Positions 11,132 to 19,215 of a stretch of DNA of 64,000 bases are shown here, one piece after another. The position numbers and the translations under genes are program-made. Below the pieces are notes generated by a model. The model saw only the letters and a program-made list of their open reading frames with translations. It made no database searches and was not told the DNA's origin. The stretch comes from Enterobacillus tribolii (GTDB lineage: Bacteria; Pseudomonadota; Gammaproteobacteria; Enterobacterales; Enterobacteriaceae): assembly GCF_003363015.1 (NCBI RefSeq), contig NZ_QRAP01000006.1, forward strand, positions 248,001-312,000, given 5' to 3'. Within the stretch, counting starts at the first letter, position 1, and the number at the start of each line of letters is the position of its first letter.

Positions 11132-12388
11132 ATGAAACAAACGTACATCCTGATCCTCGGCGGGGAGTTCGCCCTGCGTGAGCGCGTGCTGGCCGGCGCG
11201 CTGCGTGCGGGCAACGGTATGAAAGTGCTTACTATGGCGAAGAACCGCCTCTCGCCGGCGATTAAATTTTTCGACGACTATATTCCCGGCGACGTCGCGG
11301 ATGCCGACGCCGTGCTGAGCGCGGTGCAGGCATATGAGCGCGAGCACAACAGCGTGCCCGTCGCGGCGATCCCGATGAATGACTTTACCGTGCGCGCCGC
11401 CGCATTGTTAACCGAGCATTACGGGCTGCACGGTAACGGTGTGGAAACCATCAATAACTGCCGCGATAAGTTCGTCATGAAGCAGCTGTTGCAGCGCGCC
11501 GGCCTGCCTGTGCCCCGCTTCGCGGCATTTTCCACGCTGGAGGAACTGAAGATGCACATCGGGCGCATCGGCCTGCCGGTGGTGATCAAACCGCGCGAAA
11601 TGGCGGGCAGCCTCGGGGTGCTGAAAATCACATCCCCGGAAGAGATTGAACCGGCTTTCCGCCGCAGCGTGGCGGACGTCATCGGGCTGAACGGTGAAGC
11701 GCACGCGCCGGAGGATCTGTTCCAGGTGGAAGAATATATTGCGGCACAGCGCGAAGTCAGCGTGGAAGTGATCAACCAGGGCAGCTACCACCGCGCGGTA
11801 GCGGTAACCGACAAATACCTCGGCGACGAGCCGCACTTCGTGGAAACCGGGCACAGTATGCCTTCGCTGCACAGCGACAATCAGGATCTGCGCCGTATTG
11901 CGGAACAGTCCTGCGCAGCGCTGGGTATCCGTCAGGGCATGGCGCACTTCGAGGCGCGCATCATGGCGGACGGCACGATCAAGATCATTGAGGTTGGCGC
12001 GCGCACCGGCGGCGACACCATCATGGATCTGATTGAACGTACCTACGGCATTAATCCATACGAACTGCACGTTCGCTCACACCTCAACCGGCTGGAACCG
12101 CTGCCGGAAACCCTGCCATCGCGCGGGCTGAGCGCGGTCGCGTTCATCAAGGCCCGTCCCGGCGTGATCGAAAAAGTTTCCCTGCCGTCCACGCTGCCCG
12201 GCTACGTAACCAATATGCAGGTCACCGCCCGTCCGTTGGATCGCTCGCGCCCTCTGGAGTCCTGGAAAACCCGCGAAGGGTCGGTGGAGTATTTCTGGCC
12301 CGGCCGCGCGCCACAGGCCGGTTTCCGCGAGCATTTGGATCATGCGGATGCCTACGCTGAAACCCTGTTTACCCTCCGGCCGGAATAA
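11132..12388 (+). CDS. ATP-grasp ligase, L-amino-acid-ligase-like
   Basis: This 418-residue protein has an N-terminal pre-ATP-grasp domain, then the ATP-grasp fold: NCRDKFVMKQLLQRAGLPVPRF, LPVVIKPREMAGSLGV (ATP-binding Lys), QVEEYI, EVSVEVI and IKIIEVGARTGGDTI with the metal-binding Glu. This layout is typical of ligases that couple a carboxylate to an amine through an acyl phosphate, including the dipeptide-forming BacD-like enzymes. With two hydroxylases and an SDR upstream it probably joins the modified amino acid to another amino acid, giving a dipeptide-type product. A carboxylase or another amide ligase is not excluded. The next gene follows after 60 bp that include a GC-rich palindrome near 12415-12434. 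Confidence 0.85.
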   Translation: MKQTYILILGGEFALRERVLAGALRAGNGMKVLTMAKNRLSPAIKFFDDYIPGDVADADAVLSAVQAYEREHNSVPVAAIPMNDFTVRAAALLTEHYGLHGNGVETINNCRDKFVMKQLLQRAGLPVPRFAAFSTLEELKMHIGRIGLPVVIKPREMAGSLGVLKITSPEEIEPAFRRSVADVIGLNGEAHAPEDLFQVEEYIAAQREVSVEVINQGSYHRAVAVTDKYLGDEPHFVETGHSMPSLHSDNQDLRRIAEQSCAALGIRQGMAHFEARIMADGTIKIIEVGARTGGDTIMDLIERTYGINPYELHVRSHLNRLEPLPETLPSRGLSAVAFIKARPGVIEKVSLPSTLPGYVTNMQVTARPLDRSRPLESWKTREGSVEYFWPGRAPQAGFREHLDHADAYAETLFTLRPE

Positions 12389-12448
12389 CGACTTTTCCGG
12401 GAATGACATATGCCGCCGGCCCGCCCGCGGGCCGGTTAAGGAGTTTCT

Positions 12449-13702
12449 ATGGATGGCGTTAAGTTTGGTTTAAAACGCTTCGTTTTTTCCCGCTTTGTCG
12501 GGTCACTGTGCGATCAGTTCTTGCTGTTCGCCGTGCCGCTGGCGATCCTGAACGCCACAGGGTCGCTGACGTTTTCTTCACTGGCCTTCGTGATTGAGTG
12601 GCTGCCGCGCATTATCTTTTTCCCCATATCCGGCTTTCTGGCCGACCGGCTTAAGCCGCGTTTTATCTTCTTTAATGTCGACACCGGCCGTTGCTTGCTG
12701 CTGCTGAGCGCGTTTCTGCTGCTGACATGGCACCCCGGAGCGACCTTCGCCACGCTGGCGGTGATGATGGCGCTGCTCTCTGTGGCTTATGTGCTGAACT
12801 TCGTCGCGACCGACGCCATGCTGCCGCGGCATCTGCCGGCGGCGGAGTTGCCGAAGGCGCACTCCATGCTGCAGGGCGTGGATCAGACCACCCAGGTGCT
12901 GGGGCCGGCGCTGGCGGTGGCGATTTCGGTGTACGGCGGGGTGACGTCGATCCTGCTGGTCGCAACGGTGCTGTTCGCGGTTTCCGCCGTGAACTACCTG
13001 TTTTTGCAAACCAAAGATCCGGTAGTGGAGGAAAAGCTGCGCCTGCGTTCGGTGATTGACGACAACCGGGTGGCGCTGAAGGTGCTGCGCCAGAATAAGA
13101 TCCTGCTGCACCTGTGCGCCCTGACCTGGGTGGTGAATCTGGTTTATGGTGCGGCGCTGGTGGTCAGTGCGGCGGTGATTTTGCAGGAATTTTCTCTGCC
13201 GGAAAGCTACTTCGGCGTGCTGCAAACCACGGCGGCCCTGACCACCATCGTTGCGTTCCTGTTCGTGCCGCGCTTTACCGCCCGCTTCGGGCTGTCGGCG
13301 CTGGGGACGGTTTCGTTCTGTACCATGATCCTGGCCGGGGCGGTGATGAGCTTCTCGCCGGATTACCTTGTCTATCTGGCAGGCTATGCGGCGCTGATGG
13401 CGTTTGACGGCGCGTTCAGCGTTTACCTGCGCACGGTGCGCAGCCAGATTATTCCACAGGCGCATCTGGGAAAAACGATGGGGCTGATTGGGCTGCTAAA
13501 CATGTGCTCCGTACCGGCCAGCGGGCTGATGGTCACGCTGCTGTCGGGAAGTTTTTCCCCATTGCAGATTATCGGGATCATTCTGGCCGGGGCATTGGTG
13601 CTGGGGCTGACGCTGGTGATCGCCGGACGCCGGATGTTTGGCTACAAGAGCTGGCTGCCGCCGGTGATGGTCTCGGAGTGCCAGGCTACAGGCCTGCAAT
13701 GA
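12449..13702 (+). CDS. MFS transporter, likely exporter of the cluster product
   Basis: A 417-residue integral inner-membrane protein with about 12 hydrophobic segments and an MFS-like loop (GFLADRLKPRFIFF) after the second one. GGAG (GTTAAGGAGTTTCT) precedes the ATG. The sequence resembles the enterobactin-exporter/macrolide-efflux type of MFS rather than sugar permeases. As the last gene of the run of biosynthetic genes it probably exports the product and gives self-protection; this is inferred from position. Its last 17 bp overlap the end of the convergent peptidase gene. Confidence 0.88.
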   Translation: MDGVKFGLKRFVFSRFVGSLCDQFLLFAVPLAILNATGSLTFSSLAFVIEWLPRIIFFPISGFLADRLKPRFIFFNVDTGRCLLLLSAFLLLTWHPGATFATLAVMMALLSVAYVLNFVATDAMLPRHLPAAELPKAHSMLQGVDQTTQVLGPALAVAISVYGGVTSILLVATVLFAVSAVNYLFLQTKDPVVEEKLRLRSVIDDNRVALKVLRQNKILLHLCALTWVVNLVYGAALVVSAAVILQEFSLPESYFGVLQTTAALTTIVAFLFVPRFTARFGLSALGTVSFCTMILAGAVMSFSPDYLVYLAGYAALMAFDGAFSVYLRTVRSQIIPQAHLGKTMGLIGLLNMCSVPASGLMVTLLSGSFSPLQIIGIILAGALVLGLTLVIAGRRMFGYKSWLPPVMVSECQATGLQ

Positions 13703-14798
13703 CGTTTTGCAGCAGGCGGACGCGCGGTTCCACGCTGGCGATCTCCAGAAACTCGCCCTGGCTGTGGAAACCGGCCCCGATGGGGCCGAAGCCGTCCAGC
13801 GTCGGGGTGCCCGTTGCGGCGCTGTGGTTGGCGTCGGACACCGCGCCGGTTTCGCGCCAGCGTATTTCCTGATTGACCGCACGGCCGGCACGCTCGACAA
13901 GCTGCATCAGCCGGTGCGTGTCGGGGGAGGGGGTCATGGCAGGCATGTAAACCTCCTGCGTCAGGCGGGTGGTCACGCCGGGCGCGAAAGGCTGACGGCA
14001 GCGGGCTTCGAGCGCCTGGTTTACCCGCTGGTACTCTTCGTTGCGCCAGAAACGGATTTCCAGCAGAGTGCCAGCCTGATCGGCGATAACGTTGGGCGCG
14101 CCGCCGCCCCACACCGAACCGAAGTTGAGCGTGGTATCGTTTTGGGCGTCGCAGAGCTGGTTGATTTCCTGGATGCAGCCGGCCAGGGCATTGATGGCGG
14201 AACGTCCGTTTTGCGGAGCATTGCCGGCATGGGCGGAGACGCCCTGAAAATTGAGCCGGTAACGCGCCATGCCCTTACGTGCATTAATCAGCGCGCCGTC
14301 CGGACGGGCGGCTTCTCCCACCAACACGCAGCCGCTGTTGCGCGCCAGCCCGCTTAACCAGTCGCGGGAGTAAACGGAGTTGATTTCCTCATCCGGGTTG
14401 AGCGCCACGGCAATGCGCAGGCGTTTGCGGTGCGCGGCGTCCAGCGTGTGCAGCGCCCAAAACATGGAAAGCAGGCCGCCCTTCATGTCGGCGACGCCGG
14501 GGCCGTAGGCCCGTCCGTCACAGACGTGAAAAGGTCTTGCTCTGGCGGTGCCTTCGGGGAAAACGGTGTCTAAATGACCGAGCAGCAACAGATCAAAATC
14601 CTGCCCGGTGGGATGGGAAGAAATGAGAAGTCCTTTCCCGGTTTGCGCGCTTAAATCAATGTCAGAGCAATACCAGCCGGCGTGATCGAATAACGCCGCA
14701 ACCATACCCGCAACGGCGTTAACGCCTGCCGGATTGTGCGTGTCGCTGTCGATATTAACCAGCTTGCGTAATTCGCAAAGATATTGCTCGACGTCCAT
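13686..14798 (-). CDS. M20-family metallopeptidase, carboxypeptidase-G2-like
   Basis: This 370-residue cytosolic protein (start MDVEQYLCELRKLVNIDSDT) has the metal and catalytic residues of the M20 family: LLGHLDTVFPEG (His and Asp), GPGVADMKGG (bridging Asp), NPDEEINS (catalytic and ligand Glu) and a dimerisation insert with GVSAHAGNAP. The upstream extension to 14867 lacks conservation-like features. It is convergent with the MFS gene, and a motif in its upstream region matches one at the LysR promoter, so it probably belongs to the cluster. Plausible jobs are hydrolysing the dipeptide product for self-resistance, removing a protecting acyl group, or reusing the product. Confidence 0.85.
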   Translation of the reverse strand: MDVEQYLCELRKLVNIDSDTHNPAGVNAVAGMVAALFDHAGWYCSDIDLSAQTGKGLLISSHPTGQDFDLLLLGHLDTVFPEGTARARPFHVCDGRAYGPGVADMKGGLLSMFWALHTLDAAHRKRLRIAVALNPDEEINSVYSRDWLSGLARNSGCVLVGEAARPDGALINARKGMARYRLNFQGVSAHAGNAPQNGRSAINALAGCIQEINQLCDAQNDTTLNFGSVWGGGAPNVIADQAGTLLEIRFWRNEEYQRVNQALEARCRQPFAPGVTTRLTQEVYMPAMTPSPDTHRLMQLVERAGRAVNQEIRWRETGAVSDANHSAATGTPTLDGFGPIGAGFHSQGEFLEIASVEPRVRLLQNVIAGL

Positions 14799-14880
14799 GG
14801 GGAGGTCATTCCTTCTGTAAGCCCGGAGAGAGCAGCCGGGTAAGATATTGCTGTGAACAAACAGCATGCTAACGGTTGCG

Positions 14881-14893
14881 TTATCATGTTGAA
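14881..14893. promoter_or_regulatory. Copy of the cluster motif upstream of the M20 peptidase
   Basis: TTATCATGTTGAA matches 12 of 13 bases of TTATCATGTTCAA at 7569-7581. It lies 83 bp from the peptidase start codon. Shared regulation by the LysR protein is inferred. Confidence 0.4.
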
Positions 14894-14992
14894 AATATGT
14901 GCGTTATCTTATGTGCTCAGATTGTTAATTTTGTGATTTTACAAAACGGAAGAGATTATATTGAGCTTGCCGATGTGAAGTAAGTGACCATG

Positions 14993-15011
14993 ATCAATAA
15001 ATTTTATTGAT
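14993..15011. repeat. 19-bp palindrome between the M20 peptidase and the LytM gene
   Basis: ATCAATAAA (14993-15001) and TTTATTGAT (15003-15011) are perfect arms around one base. A T-N11-A pattern typical of LysR operators can be placed in it, but it lies about 195 bp upstream of the peptidase start. The rest of the gap is AT-rich with no gene. Confidence 0.4.
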
Positions 15012-15121
15012 GTGGCTATGGGCTTGTATTTCTATGACCTAACGCACACCCGCCGTCATGGGGAAATAAGCAACAAAAATATTTGCGCGGCAAAAGTGTG
15101 ACTAAGATTTCATTTATTAAT

Positions 15122-15781
15122 TTAATTGTTCATGTGCGGGGGCAGGTAACGCAGCGGGTCCACCGGTTTCCCGTAGTAGTTAATCGCGAAATACAGGATC
15201 GGCTGATTTTCCCGATCGGTGCCCAGCGTGGCGAGGGTATCGCCCTGGCTGATATGATCGCCCGCTCTCACCAGAATGTTTTCGAGATTGGCGTAGGTGC
15301 TGACGTAATGCTCGTCGTTGTCATTCTCAATAATGACCAGTCGCCCAAAGCTGGAAAGGGTGCCGACGTAAATCACGTTGCCTGATTTGGACGCCGCGAC
15401 TTTCTGACCTTTCTCACCGTAGATGCCGATGCCTTTGGTGTTGCCGATCTCGGAAAACATCTCTTTGACCCTTCCCGTGAGCGGCCATTGCCAGAATTCA
15501 GAGCGGGGAAGGTGGGACGTATCTTGCGGCGCCGGGGTGGAAGACGTTGTGGTTCTCGGCGGCGGCGGCGCTTTCTTCTGTGGCGGAACGGTGGTCAGGC
15601 CGGGCAGGGAGCCTTCTTTTTGCCGGGTGATCACGTAGTTCAGCACATCCGGCGTTTCGGCTTTGTTTTTATTGCTGCTGAGTTCCCCCAGAAAAATCGC
15701 GCCGGATTCTTCACCGGCGGCGAAGGCTGGCGTAGTGAAGCAAACGATGAATGCGGACAATAGCGCGAGTTTTTTATTCAT
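15122..15781 (-). CDS. Periplasmic LytM/M23-fold protein lacking catalytic residues (possible amidase activator)
   Basis: A 219-residue exported protein: signal peptide MNKKLALLSAFIVCFTTPAFA, a Lys/Pro-rich linker (KKAPPPPRTTTSSTPAP) around residues 70-90 and a C-terminal LytM domain (WPLTGRVKEMF to LRYLPPHMN). The zinc ligands of active M23 peptidases are absent: IGIYG replaces the G-x-x-H/D motif and ILYFAI replaces HLHFE. Degenerate LytM proteins such as EnvC and NlpD activate the cell-wall amidases, so an activator role is the best guess. Unlike NlpD and YgeR it has no LysM domain. It lies next to cnoX but in a separate transcription unit. Confidence 0.8.
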   Translation of the reverse strand: MNKKLALLSAFIVCFTTPAFAAGEESGAIFLGELSSNKNKAETPDVLNYVITRQKEGSLPGLTTVPPQKKAPPPPRTTTSSTPAPQDTSHLPRSEFWQWPLTGRVKEMFSEIGNTKGIGIYGEKGQKVAASKSGNVIYVGTLSSFGRLVIIENDNDEHYVSTYANLENILVRAGDHISQGDTLATLGTDRENQPILYFAINYYGKPVDPLRYLPPHMNN

Positions 15782-15891
15782 GGGGCCGGGCGTCTCCTTG
15801 CAACCAATGGCTGGTTGATACCATACTCAAAGACAGCCCATTGATAAACAAGAAATAACCCAGAACAGCGCATAAGATCGCAGTTTTATTG

Positions 15892-15917
15892 CCGGCGGGC
15901 CGGAGGGGGCCCGCCGG
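15892..15917. repeat. GC-rich inverted repeat downstream of cnoX
   Basis: CCGGCGGGCC (15892-15901) pairs with GGCCCGCCGG (15908-15917). On the minus strand AATAAAACTG follows, not a T-run, so at best it is a Rho-dependent end or an RNA stabiliser. Confidence 0.45.
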
Positions 15918-15950
15918 AAGATGATTAATTCACCAGGTTAATGCGTTGTC

Positions 15951-16811
15951 TTAATACATCAGCGAATAGAGTTGGCGACGGTACTTCGCGGCCAGCGCAT
16001 CGCCGGTGCCGAGGGCGGCCATAATATCCAGCAGGGTCTTGCGGGCGTTACCGTCCGCCGCACCGAGATCCTTGCGCAGATGCCCCATCAGCAACTCCAG
16101 CGCCTCTTCGTTGCGGCCTACCTGATGCAGTTGCAGCGCCAGCTGGGTTGCCAGCGCGGCGTTGCCCGGATCGGCTTCGGCCTGCTGTTGCAGTTGCTGG
16201 ATTTCCGGCGTATCTGCCGCCTGCTTCATCAGCTCAATCTGGGCGATCAGCCCCTGGTAGCGGGTGTCCTGATCCTGTAACGGGATCGTGGCGAGCACGG
16301 CTTCCGCTTCTTCGCTGCGGTTGAGGGCGATTTGCACCTCCGCCAGCGTCAGCGCGATATCGCTGCGTTTCGGGTCCAGCGCCAGCGCCTCTTTCAGCAG
16401 CGGCAGCGCTTCGGCCATTTTGCCTTCCGCCATCAGCTCAGCGGCTTCTGCGGCTTTCAGTTCCTCCGGCTTCGGCAGGAAGCGGCTCAGCAAATCGCGG
16501 ATCACCTCTTCAGGCTGCGGCCCCTGGAAACCGTCCATCGGCTGGCCGTCTTTGAACAGATAAACGGTCGGAATGGCGCGCAGGCCGAACTGAGCGGCGA
16601 CCATCTGCTGAGCGTCACAGTCAACCTTCGCCAGAACGAACTGCCCCGCGTATTCGGCAGCGAGTTTTTCCAGCACCGGGGTGAGCTGCTGGCAGTGCTG
16701 GCTGCGCTCGGACCAGAAGTAAAACACGACCGGGAGGGTGGCGGACTGATCCAGGGCCTGATGGAGGTTGGCTTCGGTGATGTCAATGATGGCGGGTGTG
16801 GTATTCAGCAT
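15951..16811 (-). CDS. cnoX: CnoX (YbbN) chaperedoxin
   Basis: This 286-residue cytosolic protein has an N-terminal thioredoxin fold whose active site reads SQHC in [11 protein letters not shown], so only the second Cys remains, as in E. coli CnoX. A C-terminal TPR-like region follows ([49 protein letters not shown]). CnoX protects proteins from aggregation under bleach stress and hands them to GroEL and DnaK. It is followed on the same map by ybbO, tesA and the ybbA-ybbP pair exactly as in E. coli, which strengthens the call. Confidence 0.96.
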   Translation of the reverse strand: MLNTTPAIIDITEANLHQALDQSATLPVVFYFWSERSQHCQQLTPVLEKLAAEYAGQFVLAKVDCDAQQMVAAQFGLRAIPTVYLFKDGQPMDGFQGPQPEEVIRDLLSRFLPKPEELKAAEAAELMAEGKMAEALPLLKEALALDPKRSDIALTLAEVQIALNRSEEAEAVLATIPLQDQDTRYQGLIAQIELMKQAADTPEIQQLQQQAEADPGNAALATQLALQLHQVGRNEEALELLMGHLRKDLGAADGNARKTLLDIMAALGTGDALAAKYRRQLYSLMY

Positions 16812-16975
16812 GTTTGGTCTCTCCGGGCCTGTGCGCGAGGTTATGGTTTTTTATGATGAAAGACGCGGGTTCCGTATGGCGGAAGCCGCAGCCCCAGCGG
16901 GGCTAAAGGCGTGTTTTCCATCATGTTCATTAAGGCTATATGCGGTTTATCGTGGTGAATTGCAAGGCCCGCGCG

Positions 16976-17749
16976 TTAATGGGTGCGCAGGATTTTATCC
17001 ATCATCACGCCTGGCAGTATCCTGCGCAGCACCGTCAGCGCATGCGCCACCAGGGTTACCGGATAACGCTGCCTGGGATTTTTGCTTTCCAGCGCGTGGT
17101 GTAACTTGGGCAGGATCGCGTCCGGCGGCAGGGTGAAGCGTGCGGCGATGCCGGGGTTGGTGACGGGCTTATCCTGTTCCATCTGGTGCACGTTATTGGT
17201 GAAACGGGTGTTGATCGGGCCGGGTTCAATCAGGGAAACGCGGATGCCGCTGCCGTGAAGCTCCATGCGCAGTGCGTCGGACCAGGCTTCCAGCGCAAAC
17301 TTACTGGCGGCGTAAGCGCCGCGGCCCGGCGTGGCGACCAGTCCCATGACGGAACTGGTCTGGATAATGCGGCCTTCGCCGTGGGGAAGCATGGCGGGCA
17401 GCAGCAGCTGGGTGAGCTGGTGCGTGCCGAACAGGTTGGTGGCGAACTGCTGCTCCAGCTGCGCCCGGCTGATGGTGTTCAGCGGCCCATAAAGCCCGAA
17501 ACCACCGTTGTTGAACAGCGCGTATAAACGGCCGTTGGTCTGGCGCAATACCTCTTGTGCCGCGCGTTCCACGCTGGCGGCGTCATCCAAATCCAGTTCG
17601 ATCCCCGTCATGCCCAGTTCCTGCATGATGGCGACATCCTGAGGCTTTCGGCAGGCCGCCAAAACCCGGTAGCCCCGGTTGCGCAGATCCTGCGCCGCCG
17701 TCCAGCCGATGCCGCTGGAGCAGCCGGTGATCAGGATGTTTTTTTGCAT
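16976..17749 (-). CDS. ybbO: SDR oxidoreductase YbbO
   Basis: A 257-residue short-chain dehydrogenase starting MQKNILITGCSSGIGW. Motifs are TGCSSGIG, NNGGFG, the catalytic Ser in TSSVMG and YAASK. The C-terminus ends with the basic RYPVTLVAHALTVLRRILPGVMMDKIL typical of YbbO. E. coli YbbO is an NADP-dependent aldehyde reductase. The frame reaches back to 17803, but MQK is where the conserved sequence begins. It lies between cnoX and tesA in the conserved order. Confidence 0.93.
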   Translation of the reverse strand: MQKNILITGCSSGIGWTAAQDLRNRGYRVLAACRKPQDVAIMQELGMTGIELDLDDAASVERAAQEVLRQTNGRLYALFNNGGFGLYGPLNTISRAQLEQQFATNLFGTHQLTQLLLPAMLPHGEGRIIQTSSVMGLVATPGRGAYAASKFALEAWSDALRMELHGSGIRVSLIEPGPINTRFTNNVHQMEQDKPVTNPGIAARFTLPPDAILPKLHHALESKNPRQRYPVTLVAHALTVLRRILPGVMMDKILRTH

Positions 17750-17916
17750 AACTTTACCTATATGAATATGTTGCCGCACCCATAATGATGCTATACACAT
17801 CATCCTTATCCGCAGCCTTCAGGATATCCCGGCGCGGCTTGCTGGGTGCTGCGTATATAACTGTCCCGGTATGTCGGGTTCCGGACGCTGATTCTGGACG
17901 AAAGCAGTGGGTGAAG

Positions 17917-18561
17917 TCACTCTTTTGTGTGTCCGGCGATTAAGGCGCGCAGCCGTTCACTCATCCACTGGGCGATGAAAGGTTGGGCATCTGCGTTCGG
18001 ATGAATGCCATCCTGCTGCATCCACTGCGGATTCGTCGCCACTTGTTCCATATAAAAGGGAATTAGCGGAATTTGATATTTTTCCGCCAGCGCGGGATAA
18101 ATGGCGATAAATGCATCGCCGTAGCGGCGGCCATAGTTAGGCGGTATACGGATTTGCATCAGCCAGGGTTGGGCGCCTGCCTGTTTGCTTTGCGCAATAA
18201 TTTCTCCGAGCGTGTTTTGAATGTCTGTCGTCGGGAAACCGCGCAGGCCGTCATTGGCGCCCAGTTCAATCAACACCCAGCGCGGTTTGTGCTGGCTGAG
18301 CAACCCCGGCAGGCGCGCCAGCCCCTGAGCGGAGGTGTCGCCGCTGATGCTGGCGTTCACCACGGTAACCGGCGGTTTTTCCTGCTGCCACTGGCGGGCC
18401 ATGCGCGTCGCCCAGGCGTCTTCAATGGGAAGCTGATAGCCTGCGCTCAGGCTGTCGCCGAGAATTAACAGCGTATCCTGAGCCACGGCGCGCAGGCTGC
18501 ACATACTCAGGATCAGAAGGAAAGGCAGATGCCAACGGAAAATATTCTTGAAGTTCATCAT
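17917..18561 (-). CDS. tesA: Periplasmic acyl-CoA thioesterase I / protease I / lysophospholipase L1
   Basis: This 214-residue SGNH hydrolase starts [27 protein letters not shown], a signal peptide much like E. coli TesA. The catalytic GDSLSAGY, GDTSAQG, LGANDGLRG and DGIHPNADAQP blocks supply Ser, Gly, Asn, Asp and His. A longer upstream frame exists but would run through ybbA. The first 33 bp overlap the start of the divergent ybbA, as I recall also being the case in E. coli, so both genes must share a compact regulatory region inside each other's coding sequence. Confidence 0.97.
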   Translation of the reverse strand: MMNFKNIFRWHLPFLLILSMCSLRAVAQDTLLILGDSLSAGYQLPIEDAWATRMARQWQQEKPPVTVVNASISGDTSAQGLARLPGLLSQHKPRWVLIELGANDGLRGFPTTDIQNTLGEIIAQSKQAGAQPWLMQIRIPPNYGRRYGDAFIAIYPALAEKYQIPLIPFYMEQVATNPQWMQQDGIHPNADAQPFIAQWMSERLRALIAGHTKE

Positions 18562-19215
18562 TTGATTAAGCGCGTCGGTCAGGGGGAACATGAATTGTCC
18601 ATCCTCACCGGTGTTGACCTGCTTGTCAAACCTGCACAGACCATCGCGCTGGTCGGTGAGTCCGGATCGGGCAAATCGACCCTGCTGGGCATCCTCGCCG
18701 GGCTGGACGACGGCACGGAGGGCGAAGTAAGCCTGCTGGGGCAGCGGCTGGATCGCCTGGATGAAGAGCGCCGCGCTGCGCTGCGCGCCCGCGACGTGGG
18801 CTTCGTGTTTCAGTCCTTCATGCTGGTGCCGACCCTGACCGCGCTGGAAAACGTGCAGCTTCCGGCTCTGTTGCGCGGCGACAGCGAGCGTGACAGCCGC
18901 GAGCAGGCGCAGCAGTTGCTGGCGCAACTGGGGCTGGGCAAACGCCTGCATCATCTGCCGGCGCAACTGTCCGGCGGCGAGCAGCAGCGCGTGGCGCTGG
19001 CGCGGGCATTCAGCGGCCGTCCGCGGGTGCTGTTTGCCGACGAACCGACCGGCAACCTGGATCGTCAGACCGGCGAGCGCATTGCCGACCTGCTGTTCTC
19101 GCTGAACCGCGACTTCGCCACCACCCTGATTTTAGTCACTCATGACCTGACGCTGGCGGCGCGCTGCCAGCGCTGCCTGCGTTTGCAGGACGGCACGCTG
19201 AGGGAAGAGGCATGA
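18529..19215 (+). CDS. ybbA: ABC transporter ATP-binding protein YbbA
   Basis: This 228-residue ATPase of the LolD/MacB type has Walker [11 protein letters not shown]-loop FVFQSFM, signature [15 protein letters not shown], Walker [13 protein letters not shown] and the H-loop His in LVTHDL. Its stop overlaps the start of ybbP by 4 bp, so the two proteins are likely made as one complex. The substrate is not established. The gene starts inside the tesA coding region on the other strand. Confidence 0.96.
   Translation: MPTENILEVHHLIKRVGQGEHELSILTGVDLLVKPAQTIALVGESGSGKSTLLGILAGLDDGTEGEVSLLGQRLDRLDEERRAALRARDVGFVFQSFMLVPTLTALENVQLPALLRGDSERDSREQAQQLLAQLGLGKRLHHLPAQLSGGEQQRVALARAFSGRPRVLFADEPTGNLDRQTGERIADLLFSLNRDFATTLILVTHDLTLAARCQRCLRLQDGTLREEA

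Noticed and set aside
12578-13465. 295-codon frame antisense to the MFS gene
   Set aside because: Composition is almost only Gln, Arg and His, as expected from the complement of a Leu/Ala/Val-rich membrane protein.
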